A stretch of 17,434 nucleotides of DNA from Mageeibacillus sp. UBA1046 (GCA_002316595.1 DCDV01000001.1:1-17434); one strand, 5' to 3'. Numbered from the stretch's first letter, positions 7,134 to 14,878 are shown. Notes: a model not told the origin generated them from the sequence alone. Numbers and translations: made by a program.

Positions 7134-8021
7134 ATGGCGTACAGCATGACAGGTTTCGGCCGGGGCGAATCTATCCAGGAAGCAAGAAGAATCGGAGTTG
7201 AGATCCGCACGGTAAACAGCCGCTACAGCGATCTGAATTTTCGTCTGCCGCGCCAGTTGTCTGAGCTGGAGCCACCCTTGCGCGAGCTGATCAAGAAGTC
7301 CATCTCGCGCGGCAAGGTCGATGTGCGGGTTGAGTGCGAAGACTTTGGCGGCTCAGACGTTCAGGTCACGCTGGACCGCAATCTGGCCCATTCATATTTG
7401 CAGGCCTATGCTGTTCTGGAAGAGATTACGGATCGGCCCCTGCCTGACGCCATAAGTCAGCTGGCGCAGATACCTGAACTGTTCAAAGTTCAGCGGCCGG
7501 ACGAGGATGCCGATGCTTTCTGGTCTCAGATCGAGGAAGCTACTGATGCTGCGCTGGATCAGCTGATCAGCATGAGAAAACGAGAAGGCGACCAGCTGAC
7601 TACGGATATCCGCTATAAAATTGAACAGATGACTGAGCTAATCGCGATGGTGGCCAAAAGAGCAGAGGTAGTTCCCGCAGAGCAAAAGGAACGCCTTGAA
7701 CGCAGAGTAGAAGAGCTGCTGGGGCATGATGTTGAGGAATACTATGACGGCCAGAGAGTGGCGGCGGAGATAGCCATCTTTGCCGATCGCGCTGCCATTG
7801 ATGAAGAGCTTGTGCGTCTGGACAGCCATCTGCGGCAGTTAGATCTAATATTGGATGAGGAGAGCCCGATCGGAAAACAATTGGATTTCCTCTGCCAGGA
7901 GATCAATCGTGAAATCAATACTATCGGCTCCAAGTCTTCTGATCTTGAGATTACCGGTCAGGTGGTGCAGATGAAGACCACCTTGGAGAAGATCAGGGAA
8001 CAAGTACAGAACCTTGAGTAG
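7134..8021 (+). CDS. yicC: YicC-family endoribonuclease
   Basis: 295 residues, the normal length for YicC/YloC. The N-terminal signature MAYSMTGFGRGE and the C-terminal DUF1732 part with AIDEELVRLDSHL and GKQLDFLCQEINREINTIGS (about residues 245-268) are clear. The family are cytoplasmic oligomeric endoribonucleases with roles in RNA turnover; the C-terminal Glu/Asp/His-rich helices carry the active site. A strong GGCGGAGG ribosome site precedes the ATG. The usual family ending (IREQVQNLE) is reached, so the TAG stop is genuine. The stop codon itself lies in the first unit of a tandem-repeat array. It heads the block yicC-remA-gmk-rpoZ, the usual Firmicutes order. Confidence 0.95.
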   Translation: MAYSMTGFGRGESIQEARRIGVEIRTVNSRYSDLNFRLPRQLSELEPPLRELIKKSISRGKVDVRVECEDFGGSDVQVTLDRNLAHSYLQAYAVLEEITDRPLPDAISQLAQIPELFKVQRPDEDADAFWSQIEEATDAALDQLISMRKREGDQLTTDIRYKIEQMTELIAMVAKRAEVVPAEQKERLERRVEELLGHDVEEYYDGQRVAAEIAIFADRAAIDEELVRLDSHLRQLDLILDEESPIGKQLDFLCQEINREINTIGSKSSDLEITGQVVQMKTTLEKIREQVQNLE

Positions 8022-8106
8022 AATGCGGGAGTAGAATACAGTAGGGTACGGGAGCAGAATACAGCAGGGAACGTGAGTAAAATAGCAGGTTACAGGAGTA
8101 GAATTT
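8016..8106 (+). repeat. ~23-bp tandem-repeat array between yicC and remA
   Basis: Units start with GAGTAGAAT or close variants at 8016, 8029, 8052, 8075 and 8096. Two are exactly 23 bp (8029-8051, 8052-8074), one is 21 bp, and the first and last are partial. The shared core is GAGYAGAATACAGYAGGG. The yicC stop codon lies in the first unit, so the array starts at the gene end. No hairpin terminator is present. Confidence 0.8.
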
Positions 8107-8155
8107 GCTTGAATTGCTTCACATAAAGTTCTGAGCATGGAGGCGGAGGTGTAAT

Positions 8156-8407
8156 ATGACGGATCTATTGGATATCGGTTTTGGCAATCTGGTTTCATCC
8201 ATGCGCCTGATAGCTTTAGTCACACCGGATTCCGCTCCGGCCAGGCGCCTTATAGCTGATGCCAGAGAGCGCGGCGCCTTGATCGATGCGACTTCCGGCA
8301 AGAAAACCCGCAGCATTCTGGTGATGGACAGTGACCATATAGTTCTGTCTGCTTTGGAGACAGACACTTTGCGTGACAGTCTGGGTGCTGCAGGGGAGGT
8401 TGATTGA
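8156..8407 (+). CDS. remA: RemA-family DNA-binding regulator (DUF370)
   Basis: 83-residue protein with the RemA pattern GFGNLVSSMRLIALVTPDSA, then LIDATSGKKTRSILVMDSDH. In Bacillus subtilis RemA is a DNA-binding activator of matrix and osmolyte genes that assembles into oligomers; the conserved basic positions (R17 and the KKTR cluster at 49-52) fit its DNA-contacting residues. The site GGCGGAGG lies 7 nt before the ATG. Its TGA shares one base with the gmk start (TGATG), so the two are translationally coupled. The family is well conserved next to gmk. The target genes in this organism cannot be predicted from the window. Confidence 0.92.
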   Translation: MTDLLDIGFGNLVSSMRLIALVTPDSAPARRLIADARERGALIDATSGKKTRSILVMDSDHIVLSALETDTLRDSLGAAGEVD

Positions 8408-9048
8408 TGGAAGTGAAACCCTCTGATCAGGAAGGCTTGATAATTTGTCTGTCCGGCCCCTCCGGCGTCGGCAAAGGTACAGTGATCAGAAAGATGCTGG
8501 AGTCCAGATCCGACATGCGTCATTCCATCAGCATGACAAGCCGCAAGCCCAGGTACAATGAACAAAACGGCGTTCATTATCATTTCATCAGCAGAGAACA
8601 TTTCGAAGAGCTGATAAGTCAAGACGAAATTCTTGAGCATGACGAATACATGGATAATTACTACGGCACGCCCGTGGCTCCATTGAAAGATCTGATTTCG
8701 CAAGGCATCAGTGTTTTGCTTGATCTGACTGTCGTCGGAACTCTGGCTGTGAAGAGAAGATTCCCCCAGGCGCTGACAATATTTCTGATGCCGCCTTCGC
8801 GGCCTGCCTTGGAGAAACGGCTGCGGCGCAGGGCGACGGAAAACAATGACATTATAGAGAGACGTCTGGCTGCAGCAGCCTCTGAAATCCAACAGGCAGA
8901 GAAATTTGACTATGTGATTATCAACGATGCTTTGCAGAGCTCAGTAGAGACATTGAACGCAATTTGCACGGCTGAGATGGCACGGACAGATCGCAGTCAA
9001 GCGATAATCAGCAGATTGCAGGAGGAATTCCGGCAGTACTCCAGATGA
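8407..9048 (+). CDS. gmk: Guanylate kinase
   Basis: Cytoplasmic enzyme that phosphorylates GMP to GDP with ATP. 213 residues, the normal size. The P-loop is GPSGVGKG (17-24), the GMP-binding region is SMTSRKPRYNEQNGVHYHF with the expected Arg and Tyr, the lid-side motif is HDEYMDNYYGTP, and the terminal region has DYVIIND. I chose ATG 8407, which shares its A with the remA stop and has GGGGAGG upstream; a TTG codon just before it is in frame but unlikely. Cotranscribed with yicC and remA. Confidence 0.96.
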   Translation: MEVKPSDQEGLIICLSGPSGVGKGTVIRKMLESRSDMRHSISMTSRKPRYNEQNGVHYHFISREHFEELISQDEILEHDEYMDNYYGTPVAPLKDLISQGISVLLDLTVVGTLAVKRRFPQALTIFLMPPSRPALEKRLRRRATENNDIIERRLAAAASEIQQAEKFDYVIINDALQSSVETLNAICTAEMARTDRSQAIISRLQEEFRQYSR

Positions 9049-9396
9049 TCTTGCCTGGCAAGAGTTTCCGACAAAAGCATAAAGGCGTATAGTAGTCAAT
9101 TTGAGTTTCCACACTCGTGATTAGGCGTCTTCCACCATACTCATAATTAGGCGTCTTCAATATAAAAAAAGTGTTTCTGCAAAGTACTTTTGACTCGAGG
9201 CTTGTTTTTCAGATCTTTTTTACAGAGTTCCGATCTTTCCATGCAGCGTGGACATTGTCCTCATACTGAATACAAATAATTGACTCAACAACATACCCTG
9301 TGACAAGCTGATTATTAGTGAAACCTTAAATTTATTTAGTCTTGGATTATTTAGTGCAGTAGAGCTGCAAAATCCAATTAGAAAGTGAGTACATAC
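9049..9396. other. Intergenic region gmk-rpoZ with a two-copy 26-bp repeat
   Basis: About 350 bp without a gene. Two imperfect copies of a 26-bp unit start at 9113 and 9139 and share the core ATTAGGCGTCTTC. A poly-A stretch follows at about 9164. A TTGACT hexamer at 9280-9285 has no -10 at an allowed distance. No GC-rich terminator, T-box or other riboswitch pattern was found. Confidence 0.5.
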
Positions 9397-9906
9397 ATGT
9401 TAAATCAACCCCCATTAGAGAAATTATTGCCTAAAGCCGAAAATCGCTATGTTCTGGCCATGCTGGCAGCTAAGAGAGCCCGCCAGCTGGTTGACGGCGC
9501 CAATCCTCTGGTAAGTTCCAGACATCCGAATCCTGTGACTTTGGCCAGTGAGGAAATTATCGCCGATAAGATCAAATACAGACATGGCAAGCATGATCCT
9601 TTCATACCGCTGCGTCCGGAGATTGAAGCCAGACTTCTGGCTGAAGAGCTTGAGGATCAGGAGAAGCGTGCTGCTGAAATGGCTGAGGAAACCAGACGCA
9701 TGATGGACCGTGGCGTTCGTCTGGGCATTAACGACAGCGAAGTTGCTGAGGAACTGGGCGGAAAAAGCTTTACCGCTGATGATGCCGCTGCCCTGGCCAG
9801 ACAGTTGATTCAGGCTGTTGATGTTCAGGATGAGGCAGACCGTAAGGAAGCCGCCCGTCTGGCTGAAGAGACTGATGATGAAGAAGCTGACGCTGAAGAA
9901 GACTAA
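9397..9906 (+). CDS. rpoZ: RNA polymerase omega subunit with long acidic C-terminal extension
   Basis: The N-terminal part, PPLEKLLPKAENRYVLAMLA then AKRARQLVDG, is the omega core that clamps the beta-prime C-terminus; position after gmk supports the call. The core ends near residue 70. Standard omega is 60-90 residues, but this one has 169. The extra ~100 residues are helical and charged: a Glu-rich stretch (79-103), GVRLGINDSEVAEELGGKSF (106-125), then an acidic tail ending EEADAEED. I chose ATG 9397; an in-frame GTG at 9385 adds four residues. Neither has a good Shine-Dalgarno. It may share a transcript with glyQS, which starts 45 bp downstream. Confidence 0.88.
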   Translation: MLNQPPLEKLLPKAENRYVLAMLAAKRARQLVDGANPLVSSRHPNPVTLASEEIIADKIKYRHGKHDPFIPLRPEIEARLLAEELEDQEKRAAEMAEETRRMMDRGVRLGINDSEVAEELGGKSFTADDAAALARQLIQAVDVQDEADRKEAARLAEETDDEEADAEED

Positions 9907-9951
9907 ATAGATGAATAAGACGAATGAATATATTGTGGAGGCATTTATTTA

Positions 9952-11352
9952 ATGCAAAGTACTGAAAAAACTATGGATCGCATTGTGGCGCTCGCGTTTA
10001 ACCGCGGTTTTGTCTATCCGGGCTCAGATATCTATGGAGGGCTTGCCAATGCCTGGGATTATGGACCTTATGGCACCTCCTTGAAGAACTCGATCAAGGA
10101 TGCCTGGTGGAAACGTTTTGTCGCTGCCAACCCTCATAATGTCGGCATTGACAGCGCGATCCTGATGAACAGCGAAGTCTGGGTTGCTTCAGGTCATGTC
10201 GGCGGCTTCAGCGATCCTTTGATTGACTGTAAGAACTGCAAGGCGCGCTATCGCGCCGATCAGATGATCGAAAACTGGGCAGAAGCTCAGGAACCGGCTC
10301 AGGAGATCAATGTAGAAGGCTGGCCGGAAGAGCAGTTGATGGAATTTGTCCGCGAGCACGAGATCTGCTGTCCGCATTGCGGCAAGATGGACTTCACCGA
10401 TATCAGGAAGTTCAATCTCATGTTTAAGACAACCCAGGGAGTTACGGAAGGCAAGGGGACAGAAGTCTATTTGCGTCCGGAGACAGCTCAGGGGATTTTC
10501 ACCAACTTTGTCAATGTGCAGCGCACTTCCCGCAGGAAGATTCCCTTTGGCATCGCTCAGATCGGCAAGAGCTTTCGCAATGAGATCACTCCGGGCAACT
10601 TTATCTTCCGTACACGCGAGTTTGAGCAGATGGAGCTGGAATTCTTCTGTAAGCCGGGCACCGATCTGGAATGGTTTGATTACTGGCGCGACTTCTCCTG
10701 GAACTGGCTGCTGGATCTGGGTCTCAACCCTGACAGTCTGAGACTGCGCAACCATTCTGCGGAAGAATTGTCCTTTTATTCTCTGGCCACCACGGATATT
10801 GAATTTCTATATCCTTTTGGCTGGGGTGAGCTCTGGGGCATAGCTGACCGGACGGACTATGATCTTAAACAGCATATGGAGCACAGCCGTCAGGATCTGC
10901 GTTATTTCGATCCGGCCACAAATGAGAAGTACATACCTTATGTTGTAGAGCCTTCGCTGGGTGTTGACAGGATCACGCTGGCAGTATTATGTGACGCTTA
11001 CGACGAGGAAGAGCTTGAGGATGGGGATACCAGAACTGTGCTGAGATTTCATCCCGCTCTGGCGCCCGTCAAGATTGCCGTACTGCCTTTGTCAGGCAAA
11101 CTGAAAGATGACGCCTTCCGGCTGTATGAGCAGCTGCTGCAGCATTTCCCCTCCGAGTTTGATGATCGTCAGTCAATCGGCAGACGTTACCGTCGCCAGG
11201 ATGAGATCGGCACTCCCTATTGTGTGACCTTTGACTTTGACTCTCTGGAAGATAAAAAGGTTACGGTGCGCGAGCGTGACAGCATGGAACAGGTGCGTGT
11301 TTCTATCGATGAACTGGTCAACTGGTTTTCCGGCAAATTTGATCTTCCTTAA
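9952..11352 (+). CDS. glyQS: Glycyl-tRNA synthetase, single-chain class II type
   Basis: Charges tRNA-Gly with glycine. 466 residues, the homodimeric (eukaryote/archaea-like, also common in Gram-positives) type rather than the alpha2beta2 type. Visible parts: N-terminal class II core (NRGFVYPGSDIYGG, WDYGPYG); a zinc-type knuckle DCKNC (C93, C96) with CPHC (C140, C143); motif 2 at FRNE (208-211) with FRTREFEQMELEFF; motif 3 at EPSLGVDR (333-340); and a C-terminal anticodon-binding domain (about 365-460). TGGAGG lies 10 nt before the ATG. There is no T-box leader upstream. The TAA stop is the first triplet of a 24-bp tandem array. Confidence 0.97.
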   Translation: MQSTEKTMDRIVALAFNRGFVYPGSDIYGGLANAWDYGPYGTSLKNSIKDAWWKRFVAANPHNVGIDSAILMNSEVWVASGHVGGFSDPLIDCKNCKARYRADQMIENWAEAQEPAQEINVEGWPEEQLMEFVREHEICCPHCGKMDFTDIRKFNLMFKTTQGVTEGKGTEVYLRPETAQGIFTNFVNVQRTSRRKIPFGIAQIGKSFRNEITPGNFIFRTREFEQMELEFFCKPGTDLEWFDYWRDFSWNWLLDLGLNPDSLRLRNHSAEELSFYSLATTDIEFLYPFGWGELWGIADRTDYDLKQHMEHSRQDLRYFDPATNEKYIPYVVEPSLGVDRITLAVLCDAYDEEELEDGDTRTVLRFHPALAPVKIAVLPLSGKLKDDAFRLYEQLLQHFPSEFDDRQSIGRRYRRQDEIGTPYCVTFDFDSLEDKKVTVRERDSMEQVRVSIDELVNWFSGKFDLP

Positions 11353-11421
11353 CTAAACCGGAATGGAATTACATAACTAAACCGTACTGGAATTCCTTAA
11401 GTAAACCGGAATGTAATATGG
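11350..11421 (+). repeat. Three-unit 24-bp tandem array from glyQS stop to ppdK promoter
   Basis: Units at 11350-11373, 11374-11397 and 11398-11421 are exactly 24 bp. The shared pattern is TAACTAAACCGGAATGGAAT with a variable last 4 bp; the second differs in CCGTACTGG and the third starts TAAGTAAACC. The first unit begins with the glyQS stop codon and the last ends immediately before the TATAAT of the ppdK promoter, supplying its TG. Confidence 0.85.
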
Positions 11422-11427
11422 TATAAT
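11419..11427 (+). promoter_or_regulatory. Extended -10 promoter of ppdK
   Basis: TGG TATAAT is a full consensus extended -10. No good -35 is placed 17 bp upstream, where the tandem repeat lies. Predicted start is about 11434, leaving a leader of about 74 nt that is AT-rich and has no clear hairpin. AGGGGG precedes the ppdK ATG by 6-7 nt. Confidence 0.65.
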
Positions 11428-11507
11428 TTTTTAATTTACTGAATCTAAAAACAGAAATATTTTCTGGCAAATTTTTTGAGAGCGCTAATTATTCACAGGG
11501 GGTATAT

Positions 11508-14198
11508 ATGAAGAAATACGTTTACATGTTTGCAGAAGGCGACGCCAGCATGAAGAATCTCCTTGGCGGCAAGGGTTCTAACCTGGCTGAAATGACCAGA
11601 CTGGGTCTGCCGGTGCCTCAGGGTTTCACAATTACAACAGAAGCTTGTAATGAATATTATGCTGCGGGAGAAGTTCTCACTGCTGAGATGGAAGAGCAGA
11701 TCTTCCAGTCCCTGGCCAAGATGGAGAAGCTTACCGGTAAGGTTTTTGGCGATACTCAAAATCCCTTAATCGTATCTGTCCGCTCGGGTGCCAGAGCTTC
11801 GATGCCGGGAATGATGGATACAGTGCTCAACCTTGGCCTGAATGACGAGGTCGTGGAAGTACTGGCCAAAGAAACAGACAATCCTCGCTTTGCTTACGAC
11901 AGTTACCGTCGCTTTATTACTATGTTCAGCGATGTTGTCATGGAAATACCTAAGGGGCACTTTGACTCTAAGATGGATGAGATCAAAGATCGGGTCGGCG
12001 CCAAAGAAGATGCAGATTTAAGCGCCGAGGAAATGAAAGAGATCGCAGCTGCTTTCCTTAAGATCTTTCAGGAACAAAAGGGTGAGCCTTTCCCGCAAGA
12101 ACCCAAAGAACAGCTGATCTCTGCCATTACAGCAGTATTTCGCTCCTGGAACAACAACCGGGCTATTTATTATCGCCGCATGCATAATATCCCCGGCAGC
12201 TGGGGAACCGCTGTAAACGTGCAGGAAATGGTTTACGGAAACATGGGCAATACCTCAGGTACCGGTGTTGCTTTCTCCAGAAACCCCGCTACCGGTGAAA
12301 ATAAGATTTTTGGCGAATACCTTATGAATGCTCAAGGCGAAGACGTTGTTGCCGGTACCAGAACTCCGGTGCCCATCGCCAAGCTTCATGATCAGCTGCC
12401 GGAAGTTTATGACCAGTTTCATGATCTTGCCAAAAAACTGGAAAAACATTACGGCGATATGCAGGATATGGAATTCACGATAGAAAAGGGCAAACTGTAC
12501 TTCCTGCAGACCAGAGCCGGTAAACGTACTGCCATGGCAGCCTTGCAAATCGCTGTAGACATGGTTGAGGAAGGAATCACAGGCAGGGAAAACGCTCTCA
12601 GCAAAATCGATCCCAATGCACTGGATACCCTCCTGCACCCCGCCTTCAAACCTGAAGCCCTGGCTGCTGCTGAGGTTATCGCAACCGGCCTGCCGGCCTC
12701 CCCGGGCGCAGCCGCCGGAGAAATCGCCTTTTCCGCGGAAGAAGCTTATGAAGCCCATCAGGCAGGCAAGAAGGTTATTCTTGTCCGTACCGAAACCTCG
12801 CCCGAAGATATTCAGGGCATGAATGTCTCGGAAGGTTTTCTTACCTCACGCGGCGGCATGACTTCCCACGCAGCAGTTGTCGCCCGCGGCATGGGCAAAC
12901 CTTGTATTACCGGCAGCACGGTCTCTCAAATTGACGAAAATGCGAAGACGCTTACAATTGAGGGCAAAGTCTACACCAGCGGTGACTGGATTTCCCTGGA
13001 CGGCACAACCGGCAATGTCTACGCCGGAAAGATTGAAACCCAGCAGGCTGAGATGTCGGGCAATTTTGCCACCATCATGGAATGGGCTGACGATATTCGC
13101 ATGCTCGGCATCAGAACTAACGCTGACACTCCCGTCGATGCCCGCAATTCCAGAGAGCTGGGTGCGGAAGGGATCGGACTGTGCCGTACTGAGCATATGT
13201 TCTTCGGTGAAGACAGAATTTTCGCCTTCCGGCAAATGATAGTAGCCCGTAATGAGGCGGATAGGCGTAAAGCCCTGGCCAAAATTCTGCCAATACAGCA
13301 GACTGACTTTGAAGAAATCTTCAGAACCATGGATGGACTGCCCGTCACCATTCGTCTGCTGGATCCCCCCTTGCACGAATTCCTGCCTAACAATGAGGAA
13401 GAAATCATTGAGCTGGCCGCTGAGCTTGGTATTACTAAAGATGCTCTTAAGGCAATAATCACGGAACTGCATGAGATTAACCCGATGCTGGGCAACCGCG
13501 GCTGCCGTCTGGCTATCTCCTACCCGGAGATCGCCGAAATGCAGACCGCTGCGATTTTAGGTGCGGCGTTGAAGGTTAAAGCGGAAGGCGTGAAGGTTTA
13601 CCCGGAGATTATGGTTCCGCTGGTCGCTGAGGTAAAAGAGTTTAACTTCCTCAAGAAGGTTATTTTGGATACTGCTGAGCGTATCTTTACTGAAGCGGGT
13701 GATCGAATCGACTTTGAGATCGGCACCATGATTGAGATTCCCAGAGCCTGCATCACTGCTGATAAGATCGCCAAAGAAGCTGACTTCTTCAGCTTCGGCA
13801 CCAACGATCTGACCCAGATGGGCTACGGCCTCTCACGCGATGATGCCGGCAAGGTCCTCAGCACTTATTACAAGGAAGGAATCTTCGAATTTGATCCGAC
13901 CCAGCACATTGACCGTGAAGGTGTCGGCGTTCTGATGGAGATGGGCACCAGACTTGGCCGCACAGCCAAAAAGGAAGCTAACGGCGAAATGCATATCGGT
14001 ATTTGTGGCGAGCATGGCGGTGATCCTGTTTCCGTTGAATTCTGCCATCTCTTAGGTTTCGATTATGTTTCCTGTTCTCCTTTCCGTGTGCCTATTGCCA
14101 GACTGGCTGCGGCGCAGGCGGAAATTGCCTATCCCAATAAGGACAGGAAGATTCTGGTCGGTACTGAGACGAGTGGACCTTCCCAGCAATCGATTTAA
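11508..14198 (+). CDS. ppdK: Pyruvate, phosphate dikinase
   Basis: Interconverts pyruvate + ATP + Pi and PEP + AMP + PPi; in anaerobes it often works in glycolysis or in making PEP. 896 residues, slightly longer than the about 875 usual for bacterial enzymes. N-terminal ATP-grasp part: LLGGKGSNLAEMTRLGLPVP. Central phosphohistidine domain: GGMTSHAAVVARG with H454. C-terminal TIM barrel: GNRGCRLAISYPEIAEMQ, FGTNDLTQMGYG, and ICGEHGG with the acid/base Cys at 833. Thr452 and Ser453 sit next to the histidine, where regulatory phosphorylation occurs in plant enzymes. The last ~20 residues (DRKILVGTETSGPSQQSI) extend past the usual end, and the DNA for them is present again, diverged, just after the stop. 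Confidence 0.97.
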   Translation: MKKYVYMFAEGDASMKNLLGGKGSNLAEMTRLGLPVPQGFTITTEACNEYYAAGEVLTAEMEEQIFQSLAKMEKLTGKVFGDTQNPLIVSVRSGARASMPGMMDTVLNLGLNDEVVEVLAKETDNPRFAYDSYRRFITMFSDVVMEIPKGHFDSKMDEIKDRVGAKEDADLSAEEMKEIAAAFLKIFQEQKGEPFPQEPKEQLISAITAVFRSWNNNRAIYYRRMHNIPGSWGTAVNVQEMVYGNMGNTSGTGVAFSRNPATGENKIFGEYLMNAQGEDVVAGTRTPVPIAKLHDQLPEVYDQFHDLAKKLEKHYGDMQDMEFTIEKGKLYFLQTRAGKRTAMAALQIAVDMVEEGITGRENALSKIDPNALDTLLHPAFKPEALAAAEVIATGLPASPGAAAGEIAFSAEEAYEAHQAGKKVILVRTETSPEDIQGMNVSEGFLTSRGGMTSHAAVVARGMGKPCITGSTVSQIDENAKTLTIEGKVYTSGDWISLDGTTGNVYAGKIETQQAEMSGNFATIMEWADDIRMLGIRTNADTPVDARNSRELGAEGIGLCRTEHMFFGEDRIFAFRQMIVARNEADRRKALAKILPIQQTDFEEIFRTMDGLPVTIRLLDPPLHEFLPNNEEEIIELAAELGITKDALKAIITELHEINPMLGNRGCRLAISYPEIAEMQTAAILGAALKVKAEGVKVYPEIMVPLVAEVKEFNFLKKVILDTAERIFTEAGDRIDFEIGTMIEIPRACITADKIAKEADFFSFGTNDLTQMGYGLSRDDAGKVLSTYYKEGIFEFDPTQHIDREGVGVLMEMGTRLGRTAKKEANGEMHIGICGEHGGDPVSVEFCHLLGFDYVSCSPFRVPIARLAAAQAEIAYPNKDRKILVGTETSGPSQQSI

Positions 14199-14225
14199 AG
14201 AAACTTAAGTCTCCGATCCGAATGC

Positions 14226-14280
14226 AGAAGAAGATTTTGATCGGTACCGAGACAAGCGGACCTTTGCAGTAATCGGTTAA
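14226..14280 (+). pseudogene. Diverged second copy of the ppdK 3' end
   Basis: Offset by 83 bp from 14143-14197, this stretch repeats the end of ppdK with substitutions. In frame it reads KKILIGTETSGPLQ and a TAA, against RKILVGTETSGPSQQ in the gene. Five of the differences are silent third- or first-position changes and one is Val/Ile. It has no start or ribosome site and is a fragment. Confidence 0.75.
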
Positions 14281-14296
14281 GTAAAATCTGAAGTTG

Positions 14297-14382
14297 CTGA
14301 TCTGGAACTACTGATCTGAAGATATCTAAGGTTACTGATCTGAAGCTATCTGAGGTTACTGATCTGAAACTATCGATCTAAA
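14297..14382 (+). repeat. 24-bp tandem array downstream of ppdK
   Basis: Units begin with CTGATCTG at 14297 (short, 14 bp), 14311, 14335 and 14359. The two complete inner units share CTGATCTGAAG, ATATCT or CTATCT, and GGTTA; the last decays after GAAACTATC. The array sits between the ppdK 3' fragment and the terminator, so it would be transcribed in the ppdK 3' UTR. Confidence 0.8.
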
Positions 14383-14390
14383 ATTAATTT

Positions 14391-14422
14391 ACAGCCCCTG
14401 TTCATGGAACGGGGGCTGTTTT
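14391..14422 (+). terminator. Rho-independent terminator of ppdK
   Basis: A 13-bp stem, ACAGCCCCTGTTC (14391-14403) with GAACGGGGGCTGT (14407-14419), has one G-T pair and a 3-nt loop ATG, and runs into TTTT. It is the clearest terminator in the window. Confidence 0.9.
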
Positions 14423-14472
14423 AACGCTGGATACCGGATGACAGATTTGGATTCGCGTTGAGATGTACCGTG

Positions 14473-14478
14473 TATACT
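14473..14478 (+). promoter_or_regulatory. -10 box of the metallopeptidase gene, possibly leaderless
   Basis: TATACT ends 7 nt before the ATG at 14486, so the expected start point is the ATG itself or the base before it. No convincing -35 is found at 17 bp; a TTGGAT at 14447 is at 20 bp. No Shine-Dalgarno precedes the ATG. Confidence 0.4.
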
Positions 14479-14485
14479 TAAATAT

Positions 14486-14878
14486 ATGTTAACGCTGGAA
14501 CAAACCGAACAAGCCTTGACTGAAATAGTAGACGCTCTTCCCGAAGAGATATTTTTTGATCTGAACGGGGGAGTGCTGCTTAAGGAAGAGATTAAGATGT
14601 CACCGCGCAGGCTGACTGATGATCTTTATGTTTTGGGCGAGTATCATTTTGATCGTATTTATGGACGCTATATAGTCATCTATTATGGCTCACTGCGCCG
14701 TGTATACGGCCATTTGCCAGCTGAAGAGTTTATTAAGGAGCTCGATCGCATAGTTAAGCATGAGTTGACCCATCATCTGGAGCATCGAGCCCGGGAACGT
14801 GATTTGGAAAAGGATGATCAACGCAGACTGATTCATTATTATGAACGCCATGCAAAGCGCAACAGCAACAATAATTGA
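14486..14878 (+). CDS. Small HExxH metallopeptidase-family protein
   Basis: 130-residue cytoplasmic protein. It opens with LEQTEQALTEIVDALPEEIF, then FDLNGGVLLKEE, DLYVLGEYHFD and GRYIVIYYGS, and has a zinc motif HELTHHLEH in the last third, followed by RARERDLEKDDQ. This is the pattern of the short zincin-like metallopeptidase family found next to unrelated genes in Clostridia; substrates are not established. The full length is kept and the HExxH is intact, so it should bind zinc. It stands alone between the ppdK terminator and a repeat array. It lacks a ribosome site; see the -10 box directly upstream. The ATG is the only sensible start, since family members begin with this helix. Confidence 0.8.
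   Translation: MLTLEQTEQALTEIVDALPEEIFFDLNGGVLLKEEIKMSPRRLTDDLYVLGEYHFDRIYGRYIVIYYGSLRRVYGHLPAEEFIKELDRIVKHELTHHLEHRARERDLEKDDQRRLIHYYERHAKRNSNNN

Noticed and set aside
8019..8126. Genome-wide recoding of UAG as a sense codon
   Set aside because: yicC ends at TAG exactly where the family ends; the 34-codon open run can be chance. Kept only as a minor check.
8119..8892. 257-codon minus-strand frame opposite remA/gmk
   Set aside because: It is antisense to two certain genes, has no family signature and no ribosome site.
9049..9951. T-box or other riboswitch for glyQS
   Set aside because: No T-box consensus, specifier region or antiterminator/terminator pair was found upstream, and the rpoZ-glyQS gap is only 45 bp.
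10189..10755. 188-codon minus-strand frame inside glyQS
   Set aside because: Shadow of a strongly conserved synthetase in the other strand; no independent support.
12846..13495. Two long minus-strand frames inside ppdK
   Set aside because: Both are reverse-strand shadows of the conserved PPDK sequence.
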